In this document: positions 25,444-33,666 of the stretch, piece by piece
Numbering within the stretch: position 1 is the first letter of the stretch
Layout of the letters: each line of letters starts with the position of its first letter
NCBI GenBank assembly: GCA_900472925.1
Contig: UCJU01000007.1
Span: 248,001-312,000 of the forward strand
Source: Hyphomicrobiales bacterium
Lineage (GTDB): Bacteria > Pseudomonadota > Alphaproteobacteria > Rhizobiales > Rhizobiaceae
Reading direction: 5' to 3'
DNA: 64,000 bases
Notes under the pieces: generated by a model
Told to the model about the DNA's origin: nothing
The model's database searches: none
Seen by the model: the letters and a program-made list of their open reading frames with translations, nothing else
Position numbers and translations under genes: made by a program

Positions 25444-25465
25444 TAAACGGAGGCACCTCCGTTTA
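25444..25465. promoter_or_regulatory. Perfect palindrome, probable TetR operator
   Basis: TAAACGGAGG-CA-CCTCCGTTTA has perfect 10-base arms. It lies between the divergent tetR and pao-type genes, 54 bases upstream of the tetR start. Its size and symmetry fit a TetR-dimer site controlling both directions. Confidence 0.65.
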
Positions 25466-25616
25466 TCCGAGGTGCCGTTCAATCCTTAGTCCAGTTCGGG
25501 GGCGGATGTCATGTCAAAATCATGCGACACAAGATGAATGAACGCGACCCAGGAACCATCGCCTGGTCTGCAGGTTTTACGCCCTCAAACCAGCGTCAAA
25601 AAAGCAGGAGCTTATC

Positions 25617-26633
25617 ATGACGCAATCGACAGACATCAATGCGCATAACCATCGTAAGGTAGATTTGTTCCGGGTACGTCCTGAGGCGTCCCTGGAAGTC
25701 CCGCTTACAAGTGGCGGAAACATGCGCTTGCCAGAAAAGGCCCTGTCTACGGATAGCGCCTTCGAGGTCCTTCGTTTTGCAATGAAGGCCCATCAGGCTG
25801 GATTTCGGGTCGCTCTTTGCACCTTGGTTGAGATACGTGGCGGGTCTTCACGTCCGCTCGGCGCGCACATGGCTGTCGCAAGCGATGGTCACTACTGCGG
25901 TTACGTATCTGGTGGCTGTACGGAAGCCGCCATTGCCGCTGAGGCTTTGCAAGCGCTCGCCAGCGGACACGACCGTTTCGTCTTGCTGGGAGAAGGATCG
26001 CCTTTCTTCGATATCGTTCTTCCGTGCGGTGGTGGCATTACTGTCGCAATTCATCTTCTTCGTCATATGAAGCCGATTTCTAACGTCATCGACTGTCTAA
26101 AAAACCGGCGAGAAGCTGGTCTGTTATATAAGCCAGGGCATCAAGATCTGTCGTTCGGCTCTAAAGGCACAGTGACCGGATGGGAGGGTGATACCTTTGT
26201 CACATCCTACCGTCCCGAAGTGCGCTTGCTGTTGTCAGGACGAACGCTCGAAGTCGAGATGGCGACGAAGGTCGCGAAAGCTGCTGGTTACGGTGTGATC
26301 CTTTACGAACATGCTGCAGTCGGTGGGTTTGATGTGACCACGATCGATCCCGATACGGCCGTTGCGCTGCTTCAACATGATCTTGAACTTGAGATGCCAG
26401 TACTCGAAGCGGCTCTGGAGGCTCGGCCGTTTTATATCGGAGCTCTCGGCAGTGCCCGCACCCACGAAAAGCGGGTGCAGCGACTTCGGGAGCGAGGGCA
26501 CTCCGATGAAGCAATCGGCCGGATCAAAGCGCCTATCGGATTGTTCGGGCGGGCGCGCGACGCCCAATCACTGGCGCTGTCGGTCATCGCGGATATCGCC
26601 GCCTGTCGGCAATCGTCGCTGACGCCCGTTTGA
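25617..26633 (+). CDS. XdhC/CoxI-family molybdenum-cofactor maturation protein (PaoD-like)
   Basis: This 338-residue protein has XdhC/CoxI features: the N-terminal ALCTLVEIRGGSSRPLGAHM and YVSGGCTEAA segments and a C-terminal Rossmann-type domain (FYIGALGSARTHEKR). Such proteins bind Mo-cofactor, help sulfurate it and insert it into xanthine-dehydrogenase-family enzymes. In Escherichia coli the PaoD chaperone is encoded after paoABC; here its counterpart is first. AGGAG precedes the ATG. A 142-base gap with two small hairpins separates it from paoA. Confidence 0.9.
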   Translation: MTQSTDINAHNHRKVDLFRVRPEASLEVPLTSGGNMRLPEKALSTDSAFEVLRFAMKAHQAGFRVALCTLVEIRGGSSRPLGAHMAVASDGHYCGYVSGGCTEAAIAAEALQALASGHDRFVLLGEGSPFFDIVLPCGGGITVAIHLLRHMKPISNVIDCLKNRREAGLLYKPGHQDLSFGSKGTVTGWEGDTFVTSYRPEVRLLLSGRTLEVEMATKVAKAAGYGVILYEHAAVGGFDVTTIDPDTAVALLQHDLELEMPVLEAALEARPFYIGALGSARTHEKRVQRLRERGHSDEAIGRIKAPIGLFGRARDAQSLALSVIADIAACRQSSLTPV

Positions 26634-26693
26634 AACAGGCATAACTCTACCCCGCCCGACTTTGTTCGCGCGGCACATTAAGCAAGCAGACAT

Positions 26694-26739
26694 GTCCTCG
26701 AAGGAGGACCTTAATCCGCAGACACGATGTGTCCTGCGG
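26694..26739 (+). other. Tandem hairpins between the XdhC-family gene and paoA
   Basis: GTCCTC/GAGGAC (loop GAAG) is followed by CCGCAGACAC/GTGTCCTGCGG (loop GAT, one bulged C). They may act as an attenuator or mRNA processing site setting the ratio of chaperone to enzyme. No known riboswitch class is recognised. Confidence 0.35.
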
Positions 26740-26775
26740 CCCTCATCACGCATGCGTTAGCCAAGGAGATGTCCT

Positions 26776-27309
26776 ATGCATTTTACCATCAATGGAGAGG
26801 TGATCGAGATCGAGGCGGATATCCGCACGTCGTTGCTCGATCTCATGCGCAACTCTTTAGGATTACTGGGAACGAAGAAGGGATGCGACCAGGGGGCATG
26901 CGGCGCGTGCACCGTGCTTGTGGATGGCGAGCGCATCAATTCCTGTCTGGCGCTCGCGGTTCAATATCAAGGGCGCAGCATCACCACGGTCGAAGGCCTC
27001 GCCACCGACGGCAATCTTCATCCGCTACAGAAGGCCTTTATCGAACATGACGGCTTTCAGTGCGGTTACTGCACGCCGGGGCAGCTCTGTTCCGCCATCG
27101 GAATGGCAAGCGAGATCGAACGCAACATTCCAAGCGCCGTGACCAGCGATCTTTCCGCAAGCGCAACTGCGATAGATGACACCGAGATCCGCGAACGCAT
27201 GAGTGGCAACCTCTGTCGGTGCGGTGCCTATAACGGCATTGTCGAAGCCATCACCGAAACCCTGGCTCACCAGCCGGTCGTTGCAACCGAGAAAAGGGCA
27301 CGGGCATGA
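26776..27309 (+). CDS. paoA: Aldehyde oxidoreductase 2Fe-2S subunit (PaoA-like)
   Basis: This is a 177-residue iron-sulfur subunit of a xanthine-oxidase-family heterotrimer. A plant-type ferredoxin domain binds one 2Fe-2S cluster through C37, C42, C45 and C57. A C-terminal helical domain binds the second through C96, C99, C147 and C149 (QCGYC and LCRCG). The E. coli PaoA homologue carries a Tat signal; here the protein begins directly with HFTINGEVIEI and has no export signal, so the complex should be cytoplasmic. AAGGAG lies seven bases before the ATG. The stop overlaps paoB. Confidence 0.93.
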   Translation: MHFTINGEVIEIEADIRTSLLDLMRNSLGLLGTKKGCDQGACGACTVLVDGERINSCLALAVQYQGRSITTVEGLATDGNLHPLQKAFIEHDGFQCGYCTPGQLCSAIGMASEIERNIPSAVTSDLSASATAIDDTEIRERMSGNLCRCGAYNGIVEAITETLAHQPVVATEKRARA

Positions 27310-28295
27310 ACATCTTCTCATATCATCAGGCGACAGACGCTGCATCCGCTATCGCGCTGAAACAGGCAGGACCCGCTGCAAAATATCTCGGGGGTGGCAC
27401 CAATCTCGTTGATCTCATGCGCGAAACCGTCGAGCAACCCGAAGCGCTTATCGACGTCACGCATCTATCAGGCACGATCGAGGAACGCCCCGATGGCAGT
27501 TTGCTGATCGGTGCGGGGGCAAAAAATACGGCGCTGGCCGCGCATGATGCCGTTCGGTCTCATTTCCCTCTGCTGTCACGTTCGATCTTGGCTGGCGCAA
27601 GCGCGCAAATCCGCAACGTTGCGACGGTCGGCGGCAATATTCTGCAACGCACCCGCTGTCGGTATTTTTACGACAATGCCGCGCGTTGCAACAAACGTCA
27701 GGCTCATGCTGGATGTGATGCCGTCGACGGTTTCAATCGCTACCATGCCATCCTCGGTACATCCGAAGCGTGCGTCGCGACCCACCCTTCAGACATGTGC
27801 GTTGCGCTCGTCGCGCTGGATGCTGTGGTTCATCTCCAGGGACCCGGGGGTGCACGTAGTCTGCCTTTGCGAGACCTGCACAGGCTACCCGGCACCCGGC
27901 CTGATGTGGAGACCGAGCTGCAACCGGACGAACTGATCACGGCTGTAGAAATTCCACCGCTCGCATTTGCGCAGCGCTCGACCTATCGAAAGGTCCGAGA
28001 TCGCGCGAGTTACGCTTTTGCACTCGTCTCGGTCGCTGCCGCACTGGATATTGATGAGGCCGGGGTCGTGAAAGACGTGAGGCTGGCCCTTGGCGGCGTG
28101 GCCCATAAACCGTGGCGAGCCCTCAAGGCCGAGGCCTTGCTGAGGGGACAGACGGCAGATGCGGCTGGTTTTCGGGCCGCTGCTGAGGCAGAGCTCGCAG
28201 ATGCCGTCGGTCTTCGGGATAACGCATTCAAGATCGAACTTGCGAAACGCACCATCGTCGCGGTTCTTGAGGAACTGAAGGGAGAACACGCATGA
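27306..28295 (+). CDS. paoB: Aldehyde oxidoreductase FAD subunit with 4Fe-4S site (PaoB-like)
   Basis: This 329-residue FAD-binding subunit of the CODH/xanthine dehydrogenase medium-subunit family has an N-terminal FAD-binding motif (YLGGGTNLVDLM) and the second FAD motif IRNVATVGGNILQ. Four cysteines at 118, 128, 137 and 156 match the insertion that binds an extra 4Fe-4S cluster in E. coli PaoB, a feature absent from ordinary xanthine dehydrogenases. It passes electrons from the molybdenum site through the FeS chain to FAD. It is translationally coupled to both neighbours by ATGA overlaps. Confidence 0.93.
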   Translation: MNIFSYHQATDAASAIALKQAGPAAKYLGGGTNLVDLMRETVEQPEALIDVTHLSGTIEERPDGSLLIGAGAKNTALAAHDAVRSHFPLLSRSILAGASAQIRNVATVGGNILQRTRCRYFYDNAARCNKRQAHAGCDAVDGFNRYHAILGTSEACVATHPSDMCVALVALDAVVHLQGPGGARSLPLRDLHRLPGTRPDVETELQPDELITAVEIPPLAFAQRSTYRKVRDRASYAFALVSVAAALDIDEAGVVKDVRLALGGVAHKPWRALKAEALLRGQTADAAGFRAAAEAELADAVGLRDNAFKIELAKRTIVAVLEELKGEHA

Positions 28296-30595
28296 GCGCC
28301 GACACCCAGCCAAAACCACAGACAAACAAAACGGGCCGCTGGCAACCTGCGATAACGGCTGATCCAATGCTGCGCAAACATGGTACACTTGGCCAACCCG
28401 TATCCCGCATCGAAGGACCGATGAAGGTTCAGGGAAAAACGCGTTTTGCGGCGGAGTTTCCCTACGAAAATATAACCTACGCGGCACTCGCTTTCAGCAC
28501 GATTGCGCGCGGCCGCATCACCGACCTCGACGTGACGGCGGCGGAATCTGCCGCGGGCGTCATCCTCGTCATGACCTATCGCAACGCTCCGCGCATGAAG
28601 GCGCCATCCTTGATGATGTCGTCTCCGACAGCCGCAGGCGCGAGCGATCTTCCGGTCATGCAGAATGATGAGATACGCTGGAATGGCCAACCCATCGCCG
28701 TCGTGTTGGCGCAAACTCAGGAGCAGGCGGACTATGCGGCTTCACTCGTCAAAGTCAGTTATGAGGCGCTGCCAGCTGTCACGTCCTTCGATGAGGCGAA
28801 GAAAACACCTCGGCAACTGGAGACTTTGCTTGGTCAGCCTAACGTTCTGGAGATTGGCGATGCCGAAACGGCACTTGCCGAGGCTGCGGTAAGTGTGGAC
28901 CTCATCTACCGGACGCCACGCCACAACCACAACGCCATCGAGCTCCACGCAGCGACCGTTGCGTGGAACGGCGATGAATTGCGCGTGCATGATGCCAGTC
29001 AGTTGCTGGATCTGACTGCTGGCCAGCTTTGCGATATCTTCGGTCTCGATCTTGGCAAGGTTCATGTAACTTCACCCTATGTGGGTGGCGGCTTTGGCGG
29101 AAAATGTCTCTGGGATCATCAGATTCTCGCCTGTGCGGCATCGAAACTCGCCGGGCGACCGGTACGCATCATGCTGTCACGCGAAGGCGTTTTCCGCATT
29201 GTCGGCGGTCGCACGGTCACCGAACAGCGTGTGGCGCTTGGCGCACAATCAGATGGCACGCTTGATGCCCTTATCCATACCGGCACGGCGGCGATGACGT
29301 TGCACAATTCCTGTCCGGAACAATTTACCTTTCCCGCCCGGCATCTCTACGCGGCGAACACCTTTCGTCTGGCACAGGATGTCGCCGACATGGACATGTT
29401 GGTGAATACGTTCATGCGTGCACCCGGTGAATCAGTGGGCACCTTTGCGCTTGAATCTGCGCTCGATGAATTGGCCGACAAGCTGGCGATGGACCCGATA
29501 GAACTGCGGCGCCGTATCGAGCCGGAAAAGGATCCCACGACGGGAAAACCTTTTTCGTCCCGTTATCTCAACGAGGCATACGAAAAAGGTGCCGCGCAGT
29601 TCGGATGGGATCGTCGAAACCAGACGCCGGGCCAAAGGCGGGAGGGCGAATGGCTGATTGGAATGGGCTGTGCGACCGCCACTTATCCATACCACCGCTT
29701 CCCCGGTGGCGCCGCACGGATCAGGCTGACAGCGGATGGTCATGTCACCGTCTCCACGGCCGTCCACGACATGGGGATGGGCACTGCTACCGTGCAAGCC
29801 CAGCACATCGCGATGAGGCTTGGTGTGCCGTTGGACCATGTCACCTTCGAATATGGTGACAGTACTTTGCCGCGAGGGGTCATCGCTGGTGGTTCGACAC
29901 AGACTGTTTCCATTGGTGGCGCCGTCATCGCGGCAACGGAAGTCTTTGTCGAGGAGCTGATAAAGCTTGCGGGTAACGATTCGCCATTGGCGGGACTTTC
30001 ACTTTCAGAGGTCGAGCCGAGAGACGGCGGACTGGGACATCTGGAAGACCATGGCCGCTTTGAAAGCTACCAATCCATCCTGCGCAGAGCAGGGCGTGAT
30101 GAGTTGGTTTGCGAGGCAGAAGCATCCGCACCTACGGAAGCGGAGGCGTTCTCAATGCATTCCTACGGTGCTCAGTTCTGCGAAGTAAAGGTCAGTGCGC
30201 TGACGGGAGAGGTTCGGGTTTCGCGCTTCCTGGGCTCGTTCGATGCCGGGCAGATACTCAATTCCAAAATGGCGATCAGCCAGTTCAAGGGGGGCATCAT
30301 CATGGGGATCGGTCTTGCGCTGACCGAAGAAACCAATTTCGATGAGCGAACAGGCCGCGTGGTCAATGCGTCTCTGGCGGATTATCACGTGCCCGTGCAG
30401 ATGGATGTGCCGTCAATCGACATCATCTACACCAATAAGCCGGATCCTCAGGCACCCATGGGTGCGCGGGGTATCGGCGAAATCGGTATTACCGGCGTCG
30501 GCGCAGCGGTCGCCAATGCCGTCTACAACGCGACCGGCGTGCGCGTTCGGGATTTGCCTATTACCTTAGACAAGGTGATGGCAGGGTTGGTTTGA
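28292..30595 (+). CDS. paoC: Aldehyde oxidoreductase molybdenum subunit (PaoC-like)
   Basis: This 767-residue molybdopterin-binding large subunit carries an N-terminal aldehyde oxidase a/b hammerhead domain (about residues 35-145) and the Mo-cofactor-binding domains, with GGGFGGK and the C-terminal MGARGIGEIGITG. The latter places the conserved catalytic glutamate at E730. It oxidises aldehydes, often aromatic ones, to carboxylic acids with water as the oxygen source. It is the last gene of the operon and ends before a very long stem-loop (30615-30651). Xanthine is a less likely substrate given the PaoB-type FAD subunit. Confidence 0.93.
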   Translation: MSADTQPKPQTNKTGRWQPAITADPMLRKHGTLGQPVSRIEGPMKVQGKTRFAAEFPYENITYAALAFSTIARGRITDLDVTAAESAAGVILVMTYRNAPRMKAPSLMMSSPTAAGASDLPVMQNDEIRWNGQPIAVVLAQTQEQADYAASLVKVSYEALPAVTSFDEAKKTPRQLETLLGQPNVLEIGDAETALAEAAVSVDLIYRTPRHNHNAIELHAATVAWNGDELRVHDASQLLDLTAGQLCDIFGLDLGKVHVTSPYVGGGFGGKCLWDHQILACAASKLAGRPVRIMLSREGVFRIVGGRTVTEQRVALGAQSDGTLDALIHTGTAAMTLHNSCPEQFTFPARHLYAANTFRLAQDVADMDMLVNTFMRAPGESVGTFALESALDELADKLAMDPIELRRRIEPEKDPTTGKPFSSRYLNEAYEKGAAQFGWDRRNQTPGQRREGEWLIGMGCATATYPYHRFPGGAARIRLTADGHVTVSTAVHDMGMGTATVQAQHIAMRLGVPLDHVTFEYGDSTLPRGVIAGGSTQTVSIGGAVIAATEVFVEELIKLAGNDSPLAGLSLSEVEPRDGGLGHLEDHGRFESYQSILRRAGRDELVCEAEASAPTEAEAFSMHSYGAQFCEVKVSALTGEVRVSRFLGSFDAGQILNSKMAISQFKGGIIMGIGLALTEETNFDERTGRVVNASLADYHVPVQMDVPSIDIIYTNKPDPQAPMGARGIGEIGITGVGAAVANAVYNATGVRVRDLPITLDKVMAGLV

Positions 30596-30614
30596 TTTTG
30601 GGTCAAATCTGACT

Positions 30615-30651
30615 GTGGAGTTGGGTGAAACAGGGTTTCGCCCAACTCCAC
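30615..30651. terminator. Long bidirectional terminator between paoC and the DUF1206 gene
   Basis: GTGGAGTTGGGTGAAAC pairs with GTTTCGCCCAACTCCAC (17 pairs, one G-U) around AGG, between convergent genes. It is the longest stem I found in the window. Confidence 0.75.
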
Positions 30652-30668
30652 GATGAAATTTATGCCGA

Positions 30669-31490
30669 TTAGAATCCCTTTATCGGAACGGCGCCTTTCA
30701 CATCCGACAACGAAGGACCGCGAACAACGCGATATCTGGCTTCCACGAGATTGTAGATACCGAAGGCGGCGAGGCCTGCCGCGACGACGAGATAGACGAT
30801 CGAGCCGAATGGTAACTGGCGTAGCCACTGCAATGCATCCGACATGCTTCCCGCCTGCCCAGGCTCGACCAGAAAACCTGCATAGGCAAACAGAATGCCT
30901 GTCACCGCGAAGACCACTCCGCGCGCCACGAGCCCATAGACGCAAATCCACGCGACGATTCCGTGTTTATCCGGAACCTGTACGTATTTCTCGAACTTGC
31001 GCAGAATTCCTTTTGCAGCTGTGACAACACCTCCAATGATGAAACCGATTCCGACGGCGATCGCAAGATACGATCCAAACGGCTGCGACATGATCCATTG
31101 CGCCAGGCCTTGCTCGCCTGAGCCTTCACTCGTGCCGCCTATCAGCAGCGCGTGGCTCAAGGCGTAAATTGCCAGGCTGACATAGGTGAGTGCACTACCA
31201 AATAGCGCGGCTCGTACGACGATCGCTTTTCCACCGGACCCGTGGCCATCGCTGTCCGCGATCGATTGTGCCAGCCGCCATGCGACGAAGCCGAGCAGAC
31301 CAAGACCTATTAACCCAACCCACAACCGGCCGAAAGGCTGCTCCAGCAGCGTCACGAGGGCCGATTTCGTGTCGGCTTTTCCACCTGAGAGGCTTGAGAA
31401 TAAAGCAAGTGCTGCGACGAGCAGAAAAACTATACCTCTGGCGGCATATCCGAACTTTGCGAGAAGTTCGAAGCGAAGATTTACGGGCAT
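30669..31490 (-). CDS. DUF1206 integral membrane protein
   Basis: This membrane protein is about 273 residues from the ATG, with six hydrophobic segments arranged as three repeated pairs. Each pair carries the DUF1206-type motif (FGYAARGIVFLLVA, ALFGSALTYVSLAIYAL, VYGLVARGVVFAVTGIL). Family function is unknown. The nominal start could be pushed to 31586, but AGGAT spaced before the ATG at 31490 and the family opening (LAKFGYAARG) support the shorter form. It diverges from the RNase H gene and is convergent with paoC. No partner gene suggests a role. Confidence 0.8.
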   Translation of the reverse strand: MPVNLRFELLAKFGYAARGIVFLLVAALALFSSLSGGKADTKSALVTLLEQPFGRLWVGLIGLGLLGFVAWRLAQSIADSDGHGSGGKAIVVRAALFGSALTYVSLAIYALSHALLIGGTSEGSGEQGLAQWIMSQPFGSYLAIAVGIGFIIGGVVTAAKGILRKFEKYVQVPDKHGIVAWICVYGLVARGVVFAVTGILFAYAGFLVEPGQAGSMSDALQWLRQLPFGSIVYLVVAAGLAAFGIYNLVEARYRVVRGPSLSDVKGAVPIKGF

Positions 31491-31637
31491 CAATTCATCC
31501 TGTCGTCGTGTTTCGATTGAACGTGAACGCGCAACTCTTCCGAAAGTTTTACGAAAATGAATTCTATGGATGCTGTCGGTGGACACACCGCATGCTTGCC
31601 GCTAGTGCGAGTAAGGGGGCACGTTAGGAAAAACGGC

Positions 31638-32165
31638 ATGGTATCTTCAAACGCTGATACGTTTCAGGTCTTTACCGATGGCTCCTTCGACGTGAAATCC
31701 GGTTCCGGGAGATGGGCATTCGTTGTTCTTGAAGATGGTCTTCGGATTCACGATGCCTGTGGCCATAACGTGGGTCATTCCAACAATACGTTTGAGATCA
31801 TCGCGGTTTTACAGGCGCTGCGTTGGTTGGAAAGCTCTCCCATGAAACGCGTTACGACCCTTTGGACAGATTCGTCTCATGTCGTTGAAGGTGTTAGCCA
31901 TTGGCGGCATATCTGGCGCACCAATGGTTGGAAGCGGATCAATCCGAACACGCGAGCGCGGCCCCGCAAGATACCGGACACCTGTTTATGGCAGGAAATG
32001 GACGCCTTGCTCGAAGGCAACCCCAACGTGATTGTAAAATGGTGCAAGGGTCATTCCGGCATCGAGGGAAACGAACACGCCGATGCGTTGGCCAGGCGCG
32101 GAGCGTTTATCGGCGGTACCGAGCAACTTCACATTCGTGCCACACGTTCCATGCTTGATGACTGA
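31638..32165 (+). CDS. RNase HI-type ribonuclease
   Basis: This 175-residue RNase H fold protein has all catalytic carboxylates: D14 (FTDGSFD), E53 (NTFEII), D78 (LWTDSSHV) and D149 (GNEHAD), with H139 in KGHSG. It should cleave RNA in RNA-DNA hybrids. It is not in the usual rnhA housekeeping context and may be a second, accessory RNase HI. Codons before 31638 are open but lack family similarity; AGGAA nine bases upstream of this ATG supports it. A cupin gene follows 83 bases later. Confidence 0.88.
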   Translation: MVSSNADTFQVFTDGSFDVKSGSGRWAFVVLEDGLRIHDACGHNVGHSNNTFEIIAVLQALRWLESSPMKRVTTLWTDSSHVVEGVSHWRHIWRTNGWKRINPNTRARPRKIPDTCLWQEMDALLEGNPNVIVKWCKGHSGIEGNEHADALARRGAFIGGTEQLHIRATRSMLDD

Positions 32166-32248
32166 CGGCGTGATGCACTTCTGAATTCTGGCCAAGAGCC
32201 TTGTTTGCCGGTCTTTAGCAAATCTTCGACCCGAAAAAGGAACACAAT

Positions 32249-32674
32249 ATGGAATCCGCTCAGGCAAATATTCAAATTACCCGCGCCGGAAGCAATTCTC
32301 AGGCTGCTCCAGAAGATTACTTCACGGGGCCGGTTCAAGTCTCCAATCGCTATCAGGCTGAAGCACCCGCCCGGATCGGCGGCGTGACGGTGTCCTTCCC
32401 AGCGGGAGCGCGCACCGCATGGCATACGCATCCCCTCGGGCAGACCCTTTTCATCGTGACGGGGACAGGTTGGGTGCAAAAGCAAGGCGAGGCAGTGCAG
32501 CAGGTCGGCCCCGGAGATATCGTCTGGATACCTCCGCAGATCAGGCACTGGCACGGAGCCTCCAAAACCGAGCCCATGGTCCATTTTGCCGTCGCCGAAG
32601 CACTGAACGGAAGCTCTGTCACCTGGATGGAAAAAGTTTCCGACGAGGACTACGATAAGGGTTTGGACATATAG
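32249..32674 (+). CDS. Small cupin-domain protein (hydroxynitrile-lyase-like cupin group)
   Basis: This 141-residue single-domain cupin has a first motif FPAGARTAWHTHPLGQTLFIV and a second motif PGDIVWIPPQIRHWHGA. Together they supply the metal-ligand histidines (HTH, H in RHWHG) and a Gln in place of the usual Glu (GQTL). This layout is typical of the cupin group that includes bacterial Mn-dependent hydroxynitrile lyases and proteins annotated with carboxymuconolactone decarboxylases. The activity here is unknown. It ends before a palindromic hairpin shared with the convergent lactonase operon. Confidence 0.8.
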   Translation: MESAQANIQITRAGSNSQAAPEDYFTGPVQVSNRYQAEAPARIGGVTVSFPAGARTAWHTHPLGQTLFIVTGTGWVQKQGEAVQQVGPGDIVWIPPQIRHWHGASKTEPMVHFAVAEALNGSSVTWMEKVSDEDYDKGLDI

Positions 32675-32679
32675 GAGTG

Positions 32680-32699
32680 GGCTGCGTCATGACGCAGCC
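32680..32699. terminator. Palindromic terminator between convergent genes
   Basis: GGCTGCGTCATGACGCAGCC is a perfect 20-base palindrome between the cupin stop and the lactonase stop, likely a bidirectional transcription end. Confidence 0.5.
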
Positions 32700-32716
32700 A
32701 TCATCACCCCGAGCGT

Positions 32717-33637
32717 TTACGGGTATTGCACACCGGCTGCTGCCACATAAATCGCGTACAGCGATTTCGTCGCCGTTATAAACAACCTGTTCTTCCGAGG
32801 TCCTCCGAAGGTGAGGTTTGCGACTGTTTGCGGGATTTTGATTTTTCCGAGGAGAGTGCCATCCGCTGAAAAGCAGTGCACGCCATCCCCAGCGCTGGTC
32901 CAGAGATTTCCAGCGATATCCAGACGGAAGCCATCAGGAAGACCAGTGTCGAGCGAGCAGAACTCCTGACCGCCGGTCAAGCGCTTGTCATTGATGACGT
33001 CGAAAACACGAATGTGGCGCGGGCGGGTAATGTCGTGGCTCGATGAGGAATCGGCGACATAGAGTTTGGTTTCGTCCGGGGAAAATGCCAGTCCGTTGGG
33101 TTGACCGAAATCATCCACCATGATCTCGATACCACCTGTGGAGGGGTCAAGGCGGTAGACGTTGCGGGTCAGCTGTTCCGGTTCAGATTTGTAACCTTCG
33201 TAGTCGGACATGATCCCATAGGTGGGATCGGTAAACCAGACGCTGCCATCCGAGCGGACGATGACATCGTTGGGCGAATTGAGGCGTTTGCCGCGGTAGC
33301 TATCCGCCAGCACGGTAATCGAGCCATCCACCTCCGTGCGTGTCACGCGTCGTGTGCCATGCTCGCAGGAAACCAGCCTGCCTTGTCGGTCGCGTGTATG
33401 GCCGTTGGCGAAATTGGACGGTTGGCGAAACACGGAGACCCCGCCCTCGGGGACCCAGCGCAATATCCGCTGGTTGGGAATATCGCTCCACAGCAGACAA
33501 TTGAGGTCCGAGAACCAGACGGGGCCTTCCGCCCAGCGGCAGCCGGAATAAAGCTCTTCCAGCGTGGCATTGCCGACGATCAACTGGCGGAAACGCTCGT
33601 CGTGAATTTCGTATAGGGAAGGTGTGTCTGTCGGCAT
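32717..33637 (-). CDS. SMP-30/gluconolactonase-family lactone hydrolase
   Basis: This beta-propeller hydrolase of the SMP-30/gluconolaconase/LRE family is about 306 residues long. Family motifs include the metal-ligand Glu in WAEGPVWF, LNSPNDVIVRSDGSVWFTDP (Asn and metal site) and QPNGLAFSPDETKLYVADS (catalytic-region Asp). Such enzymes open sugar lactones made by periplasmic or cytoplasmic sugar dehydrogenases. It is the last gene of a ribose-type importer operon, so it probably acts on a lactone of the imported sugar. The ATG at 33637 is chosen; the open frame further upstream would overlap the permease gene and has low-complexity sequence. Confidence 0.88.
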   Translation of the reverse strand: MPTDTPSLYEIHDERFRQLIVGNATLEELYSGCRWAEGPVWFSDLNCLLWSDIPNQRILRWVPEGGVSVFRQPSNFANGHTRDRQGRLVSCEHGTRRVTRTEVDGSITVLADSYRGKRLNSPNDVIVRSDGSVWFTDPTYGIMSDYEGYKSEPEQLTRNVYRLDPSTGGIEIMVDDFGQPNGLAFSPDETKLYVADSSSSHDITRPRHIRVFDVINDKRLTGGQEFCSLDTGLPDGFRLDIAGNLWTSAGDGVHCFSADGTLLGKIKIPQTVANLTFGGPRKNRLFITATKSLYAIYVAAAGVQYP

Positions 33638-33666
33638 GGCTGTGATCCGAAAATTGAGGTTCGTGT

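Noticed and set aside
26694..26739. Possible molybdenum-cofactor riboswitch before paoA
   Set aside because: The two hairpins are too small and lack the conserved Moco RNA core; only generic hairpins can be claimed.
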